Source: Brachionus manjavacas
Lineage: Eukaryota; Rotifera; Eurotatoria; Ploima; Brachionidae
DNA length: 64,000 bases
Assembly: GCA_019054805.1 (NCBI GenBank)
Contig: JAHQIY010000023.1
Coordinates: forward strand, 806,001-870,000
Direction of reading: 5' to 3'
Below the pieces are notes generated by a model that worked only from the letters and a program-made list of their open reading frames with translations, was not told the origin of the DNA and made no database searches. The position numbers were made by a program, and so were the translations under genes. Positions 44,440-55,946 of the stretch are shown here, in pieces (within the stretch, counting starts at the first letter, position 1; each line of letters begins with the position of its first letter).

Positions 44440-44665
44440 CTTTAGAAATAGCTAAGCATTTGCTCTGATCTGGTTGATTTGGTATTACTCTTTCAACAAT
44501 CCCGAATACCCAAATGAGCTCTTTACTTAAATCTTTGCCTTTCAGCATAAAATATTAAAAATTAAAGAAAATAAAAATTTAATTTTTCACCCATTAAGTG
44601 TTTGACTTTGGGGGACATAGATTCATCTATTTCGCAAAATTTACCCACTCCACCAAACTAGGCAA
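44440..44665 (-). pseudogene. Merlin/IS1595-like transposase fragment
   Basis: On the minus strand the first part reads GVGKFCEIDESMSPKVKHLM and, in a second frame, KGKDLSKELIWVFGIVERV. EIDES followed after about 25 residues by WVFGIVER is the hallmark of the ISXO2/IS1595-type DDE domain found in eukaryotic Merlin elements. A frame change separates the two parts near 44540-44570. The remainder of the domain is missing, so it is inactive. Confidence 0.7.
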
Positions 44666-44669
44666 GAAG

Positions 44670-44900
44670 TTTTATTTCTGGATCAGGTGGAACGAAATCA
44701 AAGAGATCTAATTCGAATGTGTCTAATCGCACCCCCTCTCCAACCAACAACGTCTTCCCCGATAAACATCCCAACTCTTTGGACTTTTTCTACACTAATG
44801 CCACTTCTCCTGTCGACAGAAGGAGCGATTTAAACTCCCTAATCTCATTTCGGCAGTGTCCTCATCCCCTGCTTAACTGCTTAATTTTGAAACTAAGTTA
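44670..44900 (+). pseudogene. LINE endonuclease N-terminal fragment
   Basis: The stretch LDFFYTNATSPVDRRSDLNS resembles FWYTNATSLDNKLPYLES at the start of LINE A ORF2. It ends after about 60 codons. The composition is GC-rich compared with flanks. Confidence 0.7.
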
Positions 44901-45928
44901 AACATGGGAAATTTTTAATGAACGATTTTCGAAAAAACAATTTTCACATTAGAGAATTCGATTCTTTTTTATACTTGATGGTTAGAGTTTATTTTTTATA
45001 TAGATGTTTAAAATATTTATATATTTTTATTAATAAAATAATTTTAAAAATTAAAACAAATTTTATTTAGGATGTTTCACTTAATTTTACTTCAAATATT
45101 CTAGAAAATGTATTGGGGATATAAAAGTTTGGTTTAAGTTCGAGTTCAAAGAAACAAAGACAGAACAGTAGTTGAAAAAAAATCAAAGAATTTTTCCTAG
45201 TTTTCTAATTTTGATTTCTATCGGATCATAAATGAGACAAATATGAGAATAATCAATAAATTTCTCATATTTTCTAAGTAAAGTCTCAATTAAGAATGAT
45301 TGTATATTAGCACCAGATCGTCCGCAAAGTCTAAGTCTTCAAGCTTTACTGTTAGTCCCCATTGTATACATTAAATTTTTAGATTTTTGCATTTCAAAAT
45401 TTAATACTCAAAATTACTTAAATTAATATTTACTGGATCTTTTCAAAATAGTTAGGCTAACTTTTCAAGCGATAATTTTATTTAAAATCTAAAATAAAAT
45501 ATTCTTTGACGATGATGTAAAGATGCTTTTATTTTCTTTTAATTAAGTTTGATCGATTCTTTATTTGAAAAATCGAATTCAATTTTTGTTTGTTCTTATT
45601 TGAGATTAGTTCATTATTTTCTTAATTTTTTCTTTTTTCAAGAGAGGAAGAGAAGAGAAAATGGAAGAAATTGATGAAGTTAGTTTTAATGGGTAATGTA
45701 GATCCATTTTAAGATTCATTTCGTGAAATGTAAACAGCATAAAATAAATAAGGAGTAGCGTAAATTTTAGAAAAATTTTTCAGCAAAATTCAAATGTTAA
45801 ATTTTTTTTAAACTTTAAGTTTTATTTTGTGATTAAGAATATGAAATCTATTATTATAGAAGTCATTTTTAGGTTAATTTAGTTAGGCATTTAATTTTTA
45901 TTTTTAAAGAAAATAATTATTATTAAAA
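44901..45928. other. AT-rich spacer
   Basis: Nothing is recognised apart from a GA-rich run near 45640-45665. It contains the 3' UTR of the glucuronosyltransferase gene. Confidence 0.45.
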
Positions 45929-46865
45929 TTATAAATTATCTAAAACAATTTGTTCAAAAATTTGACTTGTATATTTTCTTTTTGGGGCTAAAGTTTTAGA
46001 ATGCCACACCAAAAGGCTTCTGCAGCAATTTGCCTTTGGCTCTATTTCATTAGCTTTAACTTTTAAATCCATCAAAAGACTCCCCTCGAGTTCGTGTGAC
46101 TTATTTGAAGTGAATTTTGCTTGGGAATATTTGTGCAACAGGTCTGTGTTAACAGCAAACGAGGCCATGTCAAAAGGAAATTTTCTTTTTGGAAGAAAAT
46201 AGGCAAACCAGCCAACTATTTTGTTGTTTAAGCATTTTGGCTTTTCATAGTACAGACCACCTACCAGTCCAACGGGAAAGGCCGAAATTAACTTGGTCGA
46301 TCTTATCTCTTCAAAAATTTCGATGTCATATGCATTATCATCGTCAGCGAAGTAGACTATTCCAGTTCCATTATTTTCACGAATCCAATCAAGGGCCAAA
46401 TTTCTTTGAATAACTCCTTTGTAAATGCTGGGAGGATTAATTATGTCCCAAGGACTTTTTATGTTCAAATGAACATATTGTATTGCGGACGAGTTTAAAA
46501 AATTTCCAATTCTCTCCGACTTGAATCCAGCATCTTCAACTACAATCCATACAATTTTTGGTACTAATTTTAAAGTATTTCTAAAGCGGCTTAAATCTGC
46601 TAATTGAGTGATCCGATTGTAAGTTGGCGTAATTATGTATAGTGTAGGTAAAAATGTAAGGCTTCTAAATTTGTTTAAATAGTTTATTTGAAAAATTTCT
46701 CTGATAGGCAATAAAGACTCGTTATCATGGCGAGTGATATCTCTTAAACGCTTGACTGAAAAAATGTATTCAGTAAAATCAAAATAAAACAAAAAAAAAC
46801 TCACTTTGTAAATTAACAAATATCAGTCCCAAAAAAACTATAATTCCTATTAAAATATTCGCCAT
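45929..46865 (-). CDS. Beta-1,3-glucuronosyltransferase (B3GAT family, GT43)
   Basis: Two exons, 46865-46805 and 46755-45929, join in frame to 295 aa across a 49-nt intron. Residues about 4-18 (ILIGIIVFLGLIFVN) form the signal anchor of a type II Golgi protein. The catalytic domain starts with LYIITPTYNR and has VWIVVEDAG, QRNLALDWIRENN, the metal-binding ADDDN, the FPVGLVGGLYYEKP block, FDMASFAVN, a likely catalytic Glu in HELEGSLL and VWHSKT. These follow the human GlcAT-I order, so transfer of glucuronic acid to a terminal galactose is expected. If it is GlcAT-I, it would complete the proteoglycan linker tetrasaccharide. The B3GAT1/2 type cannot be excluded by eye. Confidence 0.93.
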
Positions 46866-48325
46866 TGTTTTGTTTGTGAAAAAAGTTTCTGTAATAATGT
46901 TTTAGCTCTTATCTTTAATTAGAAACATATTGTTGAGAAAATATCATTTGATTAAAATAGCAGTCAAATGCTGTTTTTTCAGACAAAATCTTTTCATATA
47001 TTCAATAAGTAATTTATACCAGAAAATGATGCCAATTTTGAAATCTAAAATTTTTTTTTCTATCAAAAAATAGTTGTGTAGTTTTTAAAATAAATTAAAA
47101 TTTAATATCTGATAATAATGAAAAATTTGCGCACAAATAATAATATCCAAAAATATAGAAAAAAATTTGACTAATTCGGTTAAAAACATCTTTAATAATA
47201 AAAATTCACTTGTTTAGTTTATATTATTTAATTCAGAATATATCATTAAAATATGAAAATTAAAGAGATCGAAAAGCTTTATTTTAGTATAAGCTAACTT
47301 TGAAAAGTTCAATTTAAAAGACTTTAATGTGGCTAGCTGGTTATGACAAGTTAAAGAATAATAGAGATTAATTTGACAAAGTTTATTATAATTTGTTTTA
47401 ATTAGACATAAGAAAAAATGAAAAAGTTTAACTTGACTAGTTCTAGTTGACAATTAAAAAAATCAATTAAGTAATAAATTAGTATTGGGTAAGTAGCTCT
47501 TACTACTGTCTTTTTTCTTTTTTTGAGAGACGATCTCACATTCAAATTTTCAAAGTTGTTGATCAAATCATTCCATTTTTAGAATTAAAAAAAATGAAAC
47601 AAAAAAAATTCTGTTTTATTGAATTGGTCAAATTAAGCTCCGTCATTATGAACATGGCAAATTTAAATCTTGTCCGTCTAAAACTTGTCATAATTAACAA
47701 GTCAAAATAAAACCTATTAAAATGAGTCCATCAAAATAAATACCATTCCTTGATTTTAATTAATTTTTTAATTCAGTAACATAAAAAATACATTTTCTTT
47801 AGAATTTTTTTGCTGTACAACGATTTGAAAAATAAAATTTTCTTTTTTTTTCATTTTTGTGTTTCTCTTGTCACATCTTTCTTGAGTAGGTGAACTTTGG
47901 GTTCCAATAGCTTTCAAAATAAGAGCTCTTTTGGAAAAGATATTTTAAAAAAATTAATAAATTAAAATAAAAGATGAGTAAATAAAAGTTTTTTCACTCA
48001 TCAGCATTAAATCTATGAAATTTTTAATTAATTCAGAAGTTTTGAAAAATAGTGTGTAATTGTTTGGTAACAGGATAAATAAATTTTTTAATTATTCTAA
48101 ATAAAATTTTTTGATCTTTTTTTTTCTCATTTACTAATTTTAATAATTATCCCTTTTCTATCCTAACAGATAATGGAGAGTCATTCTAAAATTGAAAAGG
48201 CTATTCTATATTCAAAACTGGACACATTTATAAAGCAATTTGAGTGAAAGTTGTCTTACTATAATTAATTAGACAGTATTTTTTAAATCACTATCTTAAT
48301 TTCGAATGAGGTAATTTTTCTAGAG
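46866..48325. other. AT-rich spacer
   Basis: No gene is seen. 47640-47760 repeats TGTCnnnnTAA-like words (CTTGTCCGTCTAAAACTTGTC) of unknown meaning. Confidence 0.4.
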
Positions 48326-49212
48326 TTATATTCAATTTTATTATCACCAGAAAGGAAACAAGGATCTGGTCAAACACCGAAAAAAATGACTAAAGTACAA
48401 CTCAACATGCTAAAAAAGGCTTCTGATCACAAAGACAACATCAGTCAACGTCAAGCAGCCAAAAAGTTTGATAGCCAGCAAATGGTCTCAAAATTGTTGA
48501 AGAAACTTCAAATAACACCTAGAAAAAAGATGAAAATCCCTGACCGAACCGAAACGCAAAAAAAGTAGCTAGAGTTGAATGTAGAAATTTGTATTTAAAA
48601 AATCCAAATATTTTCTGGAATTTAGACGATGAATCCTATTTCACTCTCGGTCATGGTAAAATCAATGAAAATGATATATTTTACTCAAGTAACATTTCTG
48701 CAACACCAGCAAGTACAAAATATACCTCAGTTAAGAAATTTGAGCTTGTTTGGATCGTCATTTCTGAGAGGGGTATTTCGGCGTCAATCAAACGAAAAGT
48801 GGACTTGCGATCAACCAAACTTTCTATTTAGACTTTATAAAGCGTGGAGTCATTCCGTTTATTAAAAAGCTTCATTCAGACGGCAACTATAAGTTCTGGT
48901 CCGACTTGGCGAGCTCTCATCATGCCAATACAGTGGTCAACTACTTGATTGACCAAAATATCAAATTTTGTGATAAAATGCGAAAACCCTGCAAATGTGC
49001 CAGAAGTACTACCAATTGAAGATTTTTGGTCCATTTTAAAGGGGAAAGTGTATTAGATTGGCTGGAGAGCAAAAAACTTAGATGAAATAAGTAATAAAAT
49101 ACGACTTTGTACAAGAAATATGAACAAAAATCTCGTACAGGACCTTTGGGCCTCTACATCCAAACGACTCAATAATATTCGAAGAAATGGACTTATTGAA
49201 AAAAGATAAAAG
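48326..49212 (+). pseudogene. Tc1-like transposase, several frame breaks
   Basis: The helix-turn-helix part is open (48360-48566): GSGQTPKKMTKVQLNML and NISQRQAAKKFDSQQMVSKL. The DDE domain follows in mixed frames: FWNLDDESYFTLGHGKINEN, FELVWIVISERGISA, FIKKLHSDGNYKFWSDLAS and PIEDFWSILKGKV. The Asp of DDESYF, the Asp of FWSDLAS and the Glu of IEDFW are still present. Stop codons and shifts (48566, 48830-48865, 48990-49030) make it non-functional. On the right, TCACCCGTTA at 49323-49332 resembles the AACGGGTG end of the MITE at 20.07 kb and may be its terminus; no left end was found. Confidence 0.82.
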
Positions 49213-49478
49213 CATAAATAAAAACTAGAATAAAAATGCTATATTCTCTCAAAATTTCGTTTTATTTTGATAAATATAAAAGGAGTTATGACCTTTTTAA
49301 GTTCGTCTCGATTTTATGTTGTCACCCGTTAAAAATAAAGACTACAGACTATGTTTAAGACATAGAGTTGGATTCTATTTTTAATTTTCAAAATGTTTTA
49401 TTAATTAACATTACAAATAAAAAAATAATAATTTATTAAATTAATTTGGACTTTTTTCTATATGCATTCCTAATATTC
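49213..49478. other. Short spacer and 3' flank of the CASD1-like gene
   Basis: Contains the possible transposon terminus at 49323-49332 and a minus-strand AATAAA at 49433-49438 that could serve the CASD1-like gene. Confidence 0.4.
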
Positions 49479-52400
49479 CTACAAATATCCATATTTGATA
49501 GCTATTGGCAGCAGCAAAATGCCAAAAATGATTGAGTTTTTTAAACACGTTTTCCAGTTCGAATTTGGAAATATGTATTCGCCAATGCACCGTGTTAGTC
49601 TGTTTAACTCATGAGAAATGCATGCGAACATAAAAATTGTAATAATAGAATTCAGCACCGTATAATCAGGTAGCAGAACTAGGACTCCGGATGCATCAGC
49701 TGCTAGCCAAATGTGATAGGAACACACGTACATCTCCAAGGATATTTTTCCAAACCAGCTAAAGATAAAACTGCATTTTTCTCTCAAAAATTGAAGTGTA
49801 TTTCTTAAAATGAAATAGGAAACGACTGGCACCATCATTAAATAGGGTATATAAATGTCGCAATTATCTTTAGACTTGCATGCCAAAACAAAAAAGATGC
49901 TCGAAAACAAACCACTTAGAGAAATGAAAACAAGAACAATTTTTTTTTTGAGAGATAGCGCGAACTTGTCGCGCCTTTTTTCTCTAAACTCCAGGTTGTC
50001 GTCTTCGTGCTGCTCCAGATTGTTCTCGTAGTCATCTATGAGGTTCATTTTGCGCAAACAACAGCAAATGAGCGCAAAAATCATTCCAAAAACGAATGAA
50101 TAGCAGTTGGCCGACCAATTTTTGCGCCACACATTCAGCAGGTAATCCGAGTCAATGAACAAAAATTTCCACAGTCGAGCCGTGAATATTTTCTCGAACA
50201 CATTGTGGGACAAATTCAAAATTGTGATCAGACCGATTACGATTAGCAGTTTTAGCAGCATGTAGACATAGTGGTCGGAATTTTCTTTTGCTGTGTTTTC
50301 CGACACGCGAGGATAAATGACCATGACAAGATATGCAACAATGAACCAGAATGTGATGACAGGAATAAATTCATAAAACTGGTACATTCTGTTCATGGTG
50401 AAGCAAAGCATTATCGGCAGAAAATTGAGTCTGAACAAAATCTTAAATAAAAACAAAATAGACAGGAACAAAAAGTGGACCGTGTGGGCTCACCTCAAAA
50501 AACCTTGTGATTCCAAAATTAGAAGTGTTCCAGAAGTACATGAAGTGGCCATAGCCACTCAGAAACAAATATGTGCCAGTGAAAATTCTCATCGTCAAAT
50601 AAAGGACAGTGTTTTTTTCCGCTCCGCTCAGTCGATAGAATAGAATAAATATTTGCATGAAGCCCTTTAGCTCGTCGGTTTGATATCGATTCATTACTTT
50701 GGCCAGTGGTAGTTTGTCTTGGAAAAAAATGCCCACAATAAACACATAGATGAACGGAGTAAAAAATGTAAGAATAGAAAGATGCTTGTTTTCTTTCATA
50801 AAATAATTAGCTCTAAAAAACAAAAAAGTTTAGATAAACGAGCAAATGGATTTAAGGAAAAAAAAATTAAGTAGAGTACCTGTCGCAGGCAAAAAAGTAA
50901 AACATCAAAAAAGCGAATTTAGACAAGGCCTTAAACAAACCATAGAATCCATAGGACGAAGCTGCGCTTTTGCAACTGGTTGCCAAGCTTATTTCTGGTC
51001 CAAACATGTTTATGCGGTAGGTTTGGTATCTGATGAAAAAATACCGGTACAAATACAACACAAAAGTGACAAAAAAAATGATGACAAAAATTAGGAAAAT
51101 TATTTTCTGAACAAGTGTAATAGTTTCTGGTTGAGCACAGCAAGAAGAGTCTTTGTAGTCCATTCTGCTATTACAGTAAAGATTGAACAAAATTTGAGTG
51201 TCGATTTTTAAGGCCTTTTTGCCAATCATAAATCCGTCAATGCTGTCTTGGTACATGTTTTTGGATACAAGACGATTCGAACTCCAAATGTTGACAGGTG
51301 AATTGTACAAAAGATCTATTGCAGCTCTATTAAATTCATCTAGCTCATCATTTGTGAATTGAGAATTGTAGGTCTTGTTAAAATAGTATTTGTATTCGTC
51401 CAATTTGTCCTGAAGCATCCAATATATTGGCGAAGGTTCTGACCATGACCACGATATATCACCTATCGACTGAATTGGAGAATGCTTTAGTTTTGTTTTC
51501 CAATTGTTGTCATAGCTTTTTATTAGATTAACAAAGCTTGTTACATTTTGCCGAAATAGAGAAATCGATTCTTTGATTGTTAAATTGAGATTGAGATAGT
51601 GCTTAAAAAAATAATTCACATAATAAAATATTAAATTTTTTTCTGTTTAAAATCAAAATTTTTAATTTTGAACTAATTCCAATTATTTTAATGTTTCGCT
51701 TGTCACTTGGGGATGCCAAAAAAAGTCATGAGAAAATTGTCACGGATAATCATCTATGACAATTTTTCTAAAGAATAAGAGAAACAAATTTTATTTGTTA
51801 AAAAAGGAAAAAAAAACAAAAATGAATTTTAAATTAAAGTCAATTTTGGATTATATTTTTCTTTTACAGCATGAGGTAACAGATACAAATTTTGATTTTT
51901 GATTATTTCACTAAATTCACTTCTTATTTTATTTTTATCGAAAACTAGCTTACCAGGATCTATATCCATAGCTAAGGCTAGAGAATCTCCAAGGGTAAAT
52001 AAGCCACAATCTTTAGTACCTTTTAGTTTAGACACTTTTACATTAATAATATTAAAAAATCTTGAGCCACCGGAAAGCCTTTTCAACGCTGGCTTAATAA
52101 AATTAAGATAATACTCTATGTATGATAATACATGTCCTAACTCTAGTTATTTAAACATATCGTTCTTAATTTTCTTTTGACTAATTAATCCTTTTTTTTA
52201 TTTATTTTTTTTTTTTTATTCTATTTTACCTTATTTAACTTTATTTTATTTCATTTTTTTTTTTTTTTACTCTGAAGGAGCATTAGCTCGGTACAGAAAA
52301 CAAATAAATAAATAAATAAATAATCAAAAAAATTTAATCGGTTTGACATTATTTTGATGACAATTTTTTTTTAATATTCTATGACAATTTGTTATGACAT

Positions 52401-55400
52401 AATTTACCACTTTGATTTATGACAATTTTTGCCCTAACCGTCACTTGATCAAGAAAATTGCCTAAAAATTGGAAAATAGCAAAAGTACTCCAAGTTTTAA
52501 AAAAGGACAACCCAGTTAAGCTAAAATCGATGACTTCATGGATGTTTCATCTATAATATAATTCATGTCCTGTTGTTTATTCAGTTTATCAGCTCTTAAC
52601 AAAATACATTATTTAAATAATTGGGTTGCTTACAATGTTCTTTGATTTCACTTCTGCTAATTGTCTAGTTTTACGGCTATTAACTAATTTTCAAATTTAT
52701 AACCAATTTATTGAATCAGAAATTTAAGCCTTGCTATTGAGGAAAATGTGAATTGATGTTCGCCTTAATCAAGAGTCTAAATTAATTTTGAATTATGATT
52801 TTGATTATTAAAATCAGTTGAAAAAAAAACTTTTTAAATTTTTGCTTATTATTAACTTAAAAATTATTTGAAAAATTAAAAAACTATCATTTAATAATTA
52901 AATAAATTATGATGTATTAAAAAAATTTTCATCGATGAATCTAGATGAAATGGTTCCTAACTCATTAATGATTCATCTATCAATTTTCATCGATTAATCA
53001 TCGTTTTCTTTGTGACTGGGTAAAAGCCTTTTAGAGTCATTTGATTTTGTTACGTTAGGTCTTAGTAAAGGATCATCTATTGACATTGTCTACACAGATT
53101 TTTAATTTTTAAACTCAAAGCTAATGATTGACTGGATAGAAGACTTTCTTTCTAACAAAAAACAGAGAGTTGTTTTAGGCTCATCAATGTCTAAATGGGA
53201 GGTAGTTACCAGTGGAGCCCCTCAAGGGTCAGTCTTATGACCCCTTCTATTTTTGATATTTATTAATGATCTTTCAAATGCTCTGAATAATAAAGATATG
53301 GATAATATTTCAAGCTGGTCTCTCACCTGGTCTCTTGATTCAAACATCGAAAAATGTGATTGTACGATTCTTAAAAAATATGGAACTATTTAAAACGACT
53401 TCACAAAAGGATTTAGGAATCTAACGGGTGTTCAAAAAAAATATGTTCCCTTAGAATAAATTTAGCCAAATTTTGTTCAGTTATTTTGGATCATCTAATA
53501 ATTAAAAAAATATAAAAAAATTAGTTATTACAATTTTTATTTACAGAAATAGGCCATCTAGAACACCTATGCCTTAAAAATGACGAGTGTCCTTTGATGT
53601 TTTTATAGTAAATATATATGTTTAATAGTTTATTTTAAAGAGCAATAAAAACTGATAAAAATGAGCCTCTGATTATTTTTTAACTTTTATTTTTGATCAA
53701 AAGTTATTTAAAAAAAAGCATGAATTCTTGGACTTCCTCAAAAATATTACGTATCAATGTGCTTTTTGCTATATCTTACGAAAGGAAGGTCCAGATTTGA
53801 TTCAAAGTTGGCTTAAATGGACTAACGAAGCTCGATACTGCACAAATCGTGCACAGGAATGTCAGCAAAGAATTTCAGATATTTAAATAAAGACTCTTTG
53901 AGAATGCTATTTAAAGCGTTTGTACGGCCTCACTTAGATTTTGAAATAAGTTCTTGATGCCCATATTTAAAAAAAAGAATCGTTGAACTTGAAAAAGTTC
54001 AGAGAAAAGCAACAAAAATCATCCCCTTCCTTCGTAATCACGAATATGACAAAAGACATGAGTTGATTTAATTCAGATCTATAGAATCATGAATGGCCAT
54101 GAAAGTGTATTCATGAAAATCAAGAATTTATGAAAATTTTCGAAAAAAAACAAAATTTTATGCCATATTACTTTTGATTTAATTTAAATGATTTTTGTAG
54201 CCATTTTTAATTTCTTTTGCAATAATTTTGCCAATAAATAAATACAAAATTTACATCCATCGAATAAATCAAATTAAAAAAATTGAATAATAAAGAATCC
54301 AAAAATTAAAAAAAAATTGGATGATCAGAATTTGGATAAGATGCAGCACTTCCGAGCTCAATAAGCTTATTATTTTTTTAAATATTCTTTTGTATAGTTG
54401 ATCTATGAATCCTTTTATGTCTAGATAAAAAATTAGTATTTTGTTTTTTTTTGTAAGTAAGCTTCTACACTGTTTCTTGCTAATAAAACAAATATAAAAA
54501 AATCCTCTTTTATTTTAATTAACTAGGGGGCAAATTGAAGTTCATGATCAAATATAAATTTCAAATCAAAATTTTTAGTTTTTGATTTAAATAAAAAGGT
54601 ATTTATTACCAATTTTTTATTAATAAATGACTAAACCTTATTAAACATAATTTATTTAATCAATAATTAGATAGAAAATTATTTCAATTTTTATCTGAAG
54701 TAAATTGAATATTCAATCAATATTTTGAAATTTTACAATACAAAATTTAACATTGTTTCGCCGTAATATAATTTAATTGATATTTAAACATCATTTAAAG
54801 TGTCTATTTGAGCCATAATTTGGATACCTAGACGTCGATTTTAAATTTGTACAAAAAAGAACACTTTTTATCTTAGAAAATAAAGGATCTGTGGCAAAAG
54901 TACAAAAAAGAACACTTTTTATCTTAGAAAATAAAGGATCTTTGGCAAAAGTACAAAAAAGAACACTTTTAATGTCAGGGAATAAAGCATTCATAAATTA
55001 AGATTAAGCTCGTTGTCCATCCATGGCACTTTCCAATTTGATAAAATATTAAAATATACTTACACTAGCCATTCCGATTACCATCAAATTAGGTCTATCT
55101 TTATAAAAATGATTTTTAATCAAATTAATAAATTGTTCATCAATAACTGGACTCCAAATGAAACTCTTAAAAAAATTTTTTTCAATCTGCTGTGAATAAA
55201 TGTGCTACGGTCTTACGATGTCTAAATTTAGTTTTGAATTTGAATAAAAATAATTTGTTTCATCCAAATCCGAAGAAAGGTCGTTTGAGTACTCAATTTC
55301 GTAGCCTTTCAATTTAGTTGTTTGATCATCCATTTTGGTCTTGTTTGAATTGTCTTTTATTTTTGACTTTTTGGAATGCTTGTATTCATTAAATCGTAAA

Positions 55401-55946
55401 AATGGATCAAATTGCGTAATGAATGCCTTGAACACTTGACGTATCCTTGTGTCCCCCATGAAAACAAACCTATTCTTTCCATTCAGGTATTTAACATATT
55501 TGAAACAAATGTTGGTGTCTCTAGAGCAAAAATTTTAGCTATCTTTAGCAGCACACTAAACTTACTCACTCCATGGTGTAGTTGTGGATCATGCATCCTG
55601 ACGGCTGCCATATATCATCAGCTCTCAAATAGCCTTGCTCGAGCAGCAGATTACATGAATTTCGACCATAGAACGAATTCAAATAGCCATGGTAGAGCAC
55701 AAAAATCAAAATAAATAAGAGACATATTAACTTGGATGTTTTTAAGTTCAAGTATTTTTTGACATCTTGCACAAAAATTTCATTATCGACTGGATGGTAG
55801 GAAGCTTCGCATTTGTTTGGTACAATTAGTCGGACATTGTCTTGAATTTCATTCAGGTCAATTTCTTGCGTCAAGTTGTCTGTGTTTTCTTCGATTGAGT
55901 GAGTGTCCAACTCCAACAGATTTGTTTTACTCGATGTAGGCTTCAT
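49479..55946 (-). CDS. CASD1: CASD1-like multi-pass membrane O-acetyltransferase, altered SGNH triad
   Basis: Six exons join in frame: 55946-55570, 55520-55217, 55165-55064, 51601-50880, 50812-50494 and 50441-49479, giving about 928 aa (human 797). Residues about 75-97 are a membrane anchor, then SCNLLLEQGYLRADDIWQPS. The lumenal SGNH-like domain follows with FMGDTRIRQVF, FIWSPVIDEQF, PNLMVIGMAS, YWMLQDKLDEY and SSCCAQPETITLVQKI. The remainder is the Cas1-type multi-pass domain (NRYQTDELKGFMQIFILFYR, SGYGHFMYFW, KISLEMYVCSYHIWLAAD). CASD1 makes 9-O-acetyl sialic acid in the Golgi. Here the nucleophile position is Thr150 (GDT for GDS) and the DxxH His is Met386 (DGFM for DGLH), so normal acetyltransfer is doubtful. 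Intron 3 is 3.46 kb with transposon debris; the others are 49-67 nt. Confidence 0.9.
51820..52100 (-). pseudogene. Ulp1/C48-like protease C-terminal fragment
   Basis: The minus-strand frame reads GTKDCGLFTLGDSLALAMDI then DPGKLVFDKNKIRSEF and a final LYLLPH. The DCGLF with following FD...R pattern is the catalytic-cysteine region of Ulp1-like peptidases, which are often carried by eukaryotic DNA transposons. Nothing of the His and Asp part upstream is visible. It lies in intron 3 of the CASD1-like gene, in sense orientation. Confidence 0.55.
52255..52323 (+). repeat. LINE C-type 3' end, plus orientation
   Basis: ACTCTGAAGGAGCATTAGCT followed by CGGTACAGAAAACAAATAAAT and further AAAT repeats; same terminus as at 34984-35035 but on the other strand. 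Confidence 0.75.
53030..54110 (+). pseudogene. CR1-like LINE fragment, probably interrupted
   Basis: The first part (53060-53415) reads LSKGSSIDIVYTDF, LMIDWIEDFLSNKKQRVVLG, WEVVTSGAPQGSVL and PLLFLIFINDLSNAL, then skips the catalytic ADD box and ends SQKDLGI at 53426. There TAACGGGTGTTC begins unrelated sequence. LINE sequence resumes at about 53800 with LKWTNEARYC, then LRMLFKAFVRPHLDFE, EKVQRKATKIIPFLRN to 54080. The intervening 370 bp is therefore likely an insertion. It lies in intron 3 of the CASD1-like gene, antisense. Confidence 0.75.
54849..54990. repeat. 51-bp tandem repeat, nearly three units
   Basis: Units start GTACAAAAAAGAACACTTTT and contain TTAGAAAATAAAGGATCT; the first two differ at one base and the third is partly diverged. 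The period is a multiple of three, so the minus strand reads a 17-residue repeat, but no gene is supported. It lies in intron 3 of the CASD1-like gene. Confidence 0.88.

Noticed and set aside
54791-54994. 67-codon minus-strand frame with repeated KSVLFCTF
   Set aside because: It is produced by a 51-bp tandem repeat; there is no sign of a gene around it.
55190-55216. An apparent 27-nt intron between CASD1 exons 2 and 3 (GTAAGA to TTCACAG)
   Set aside because: A second acceptor, TTTTTTTAAG, 24 nt further on keeps the frame, gives a 51-nt intron like the others, and starts the next exon at the conserved SFIWSP block.
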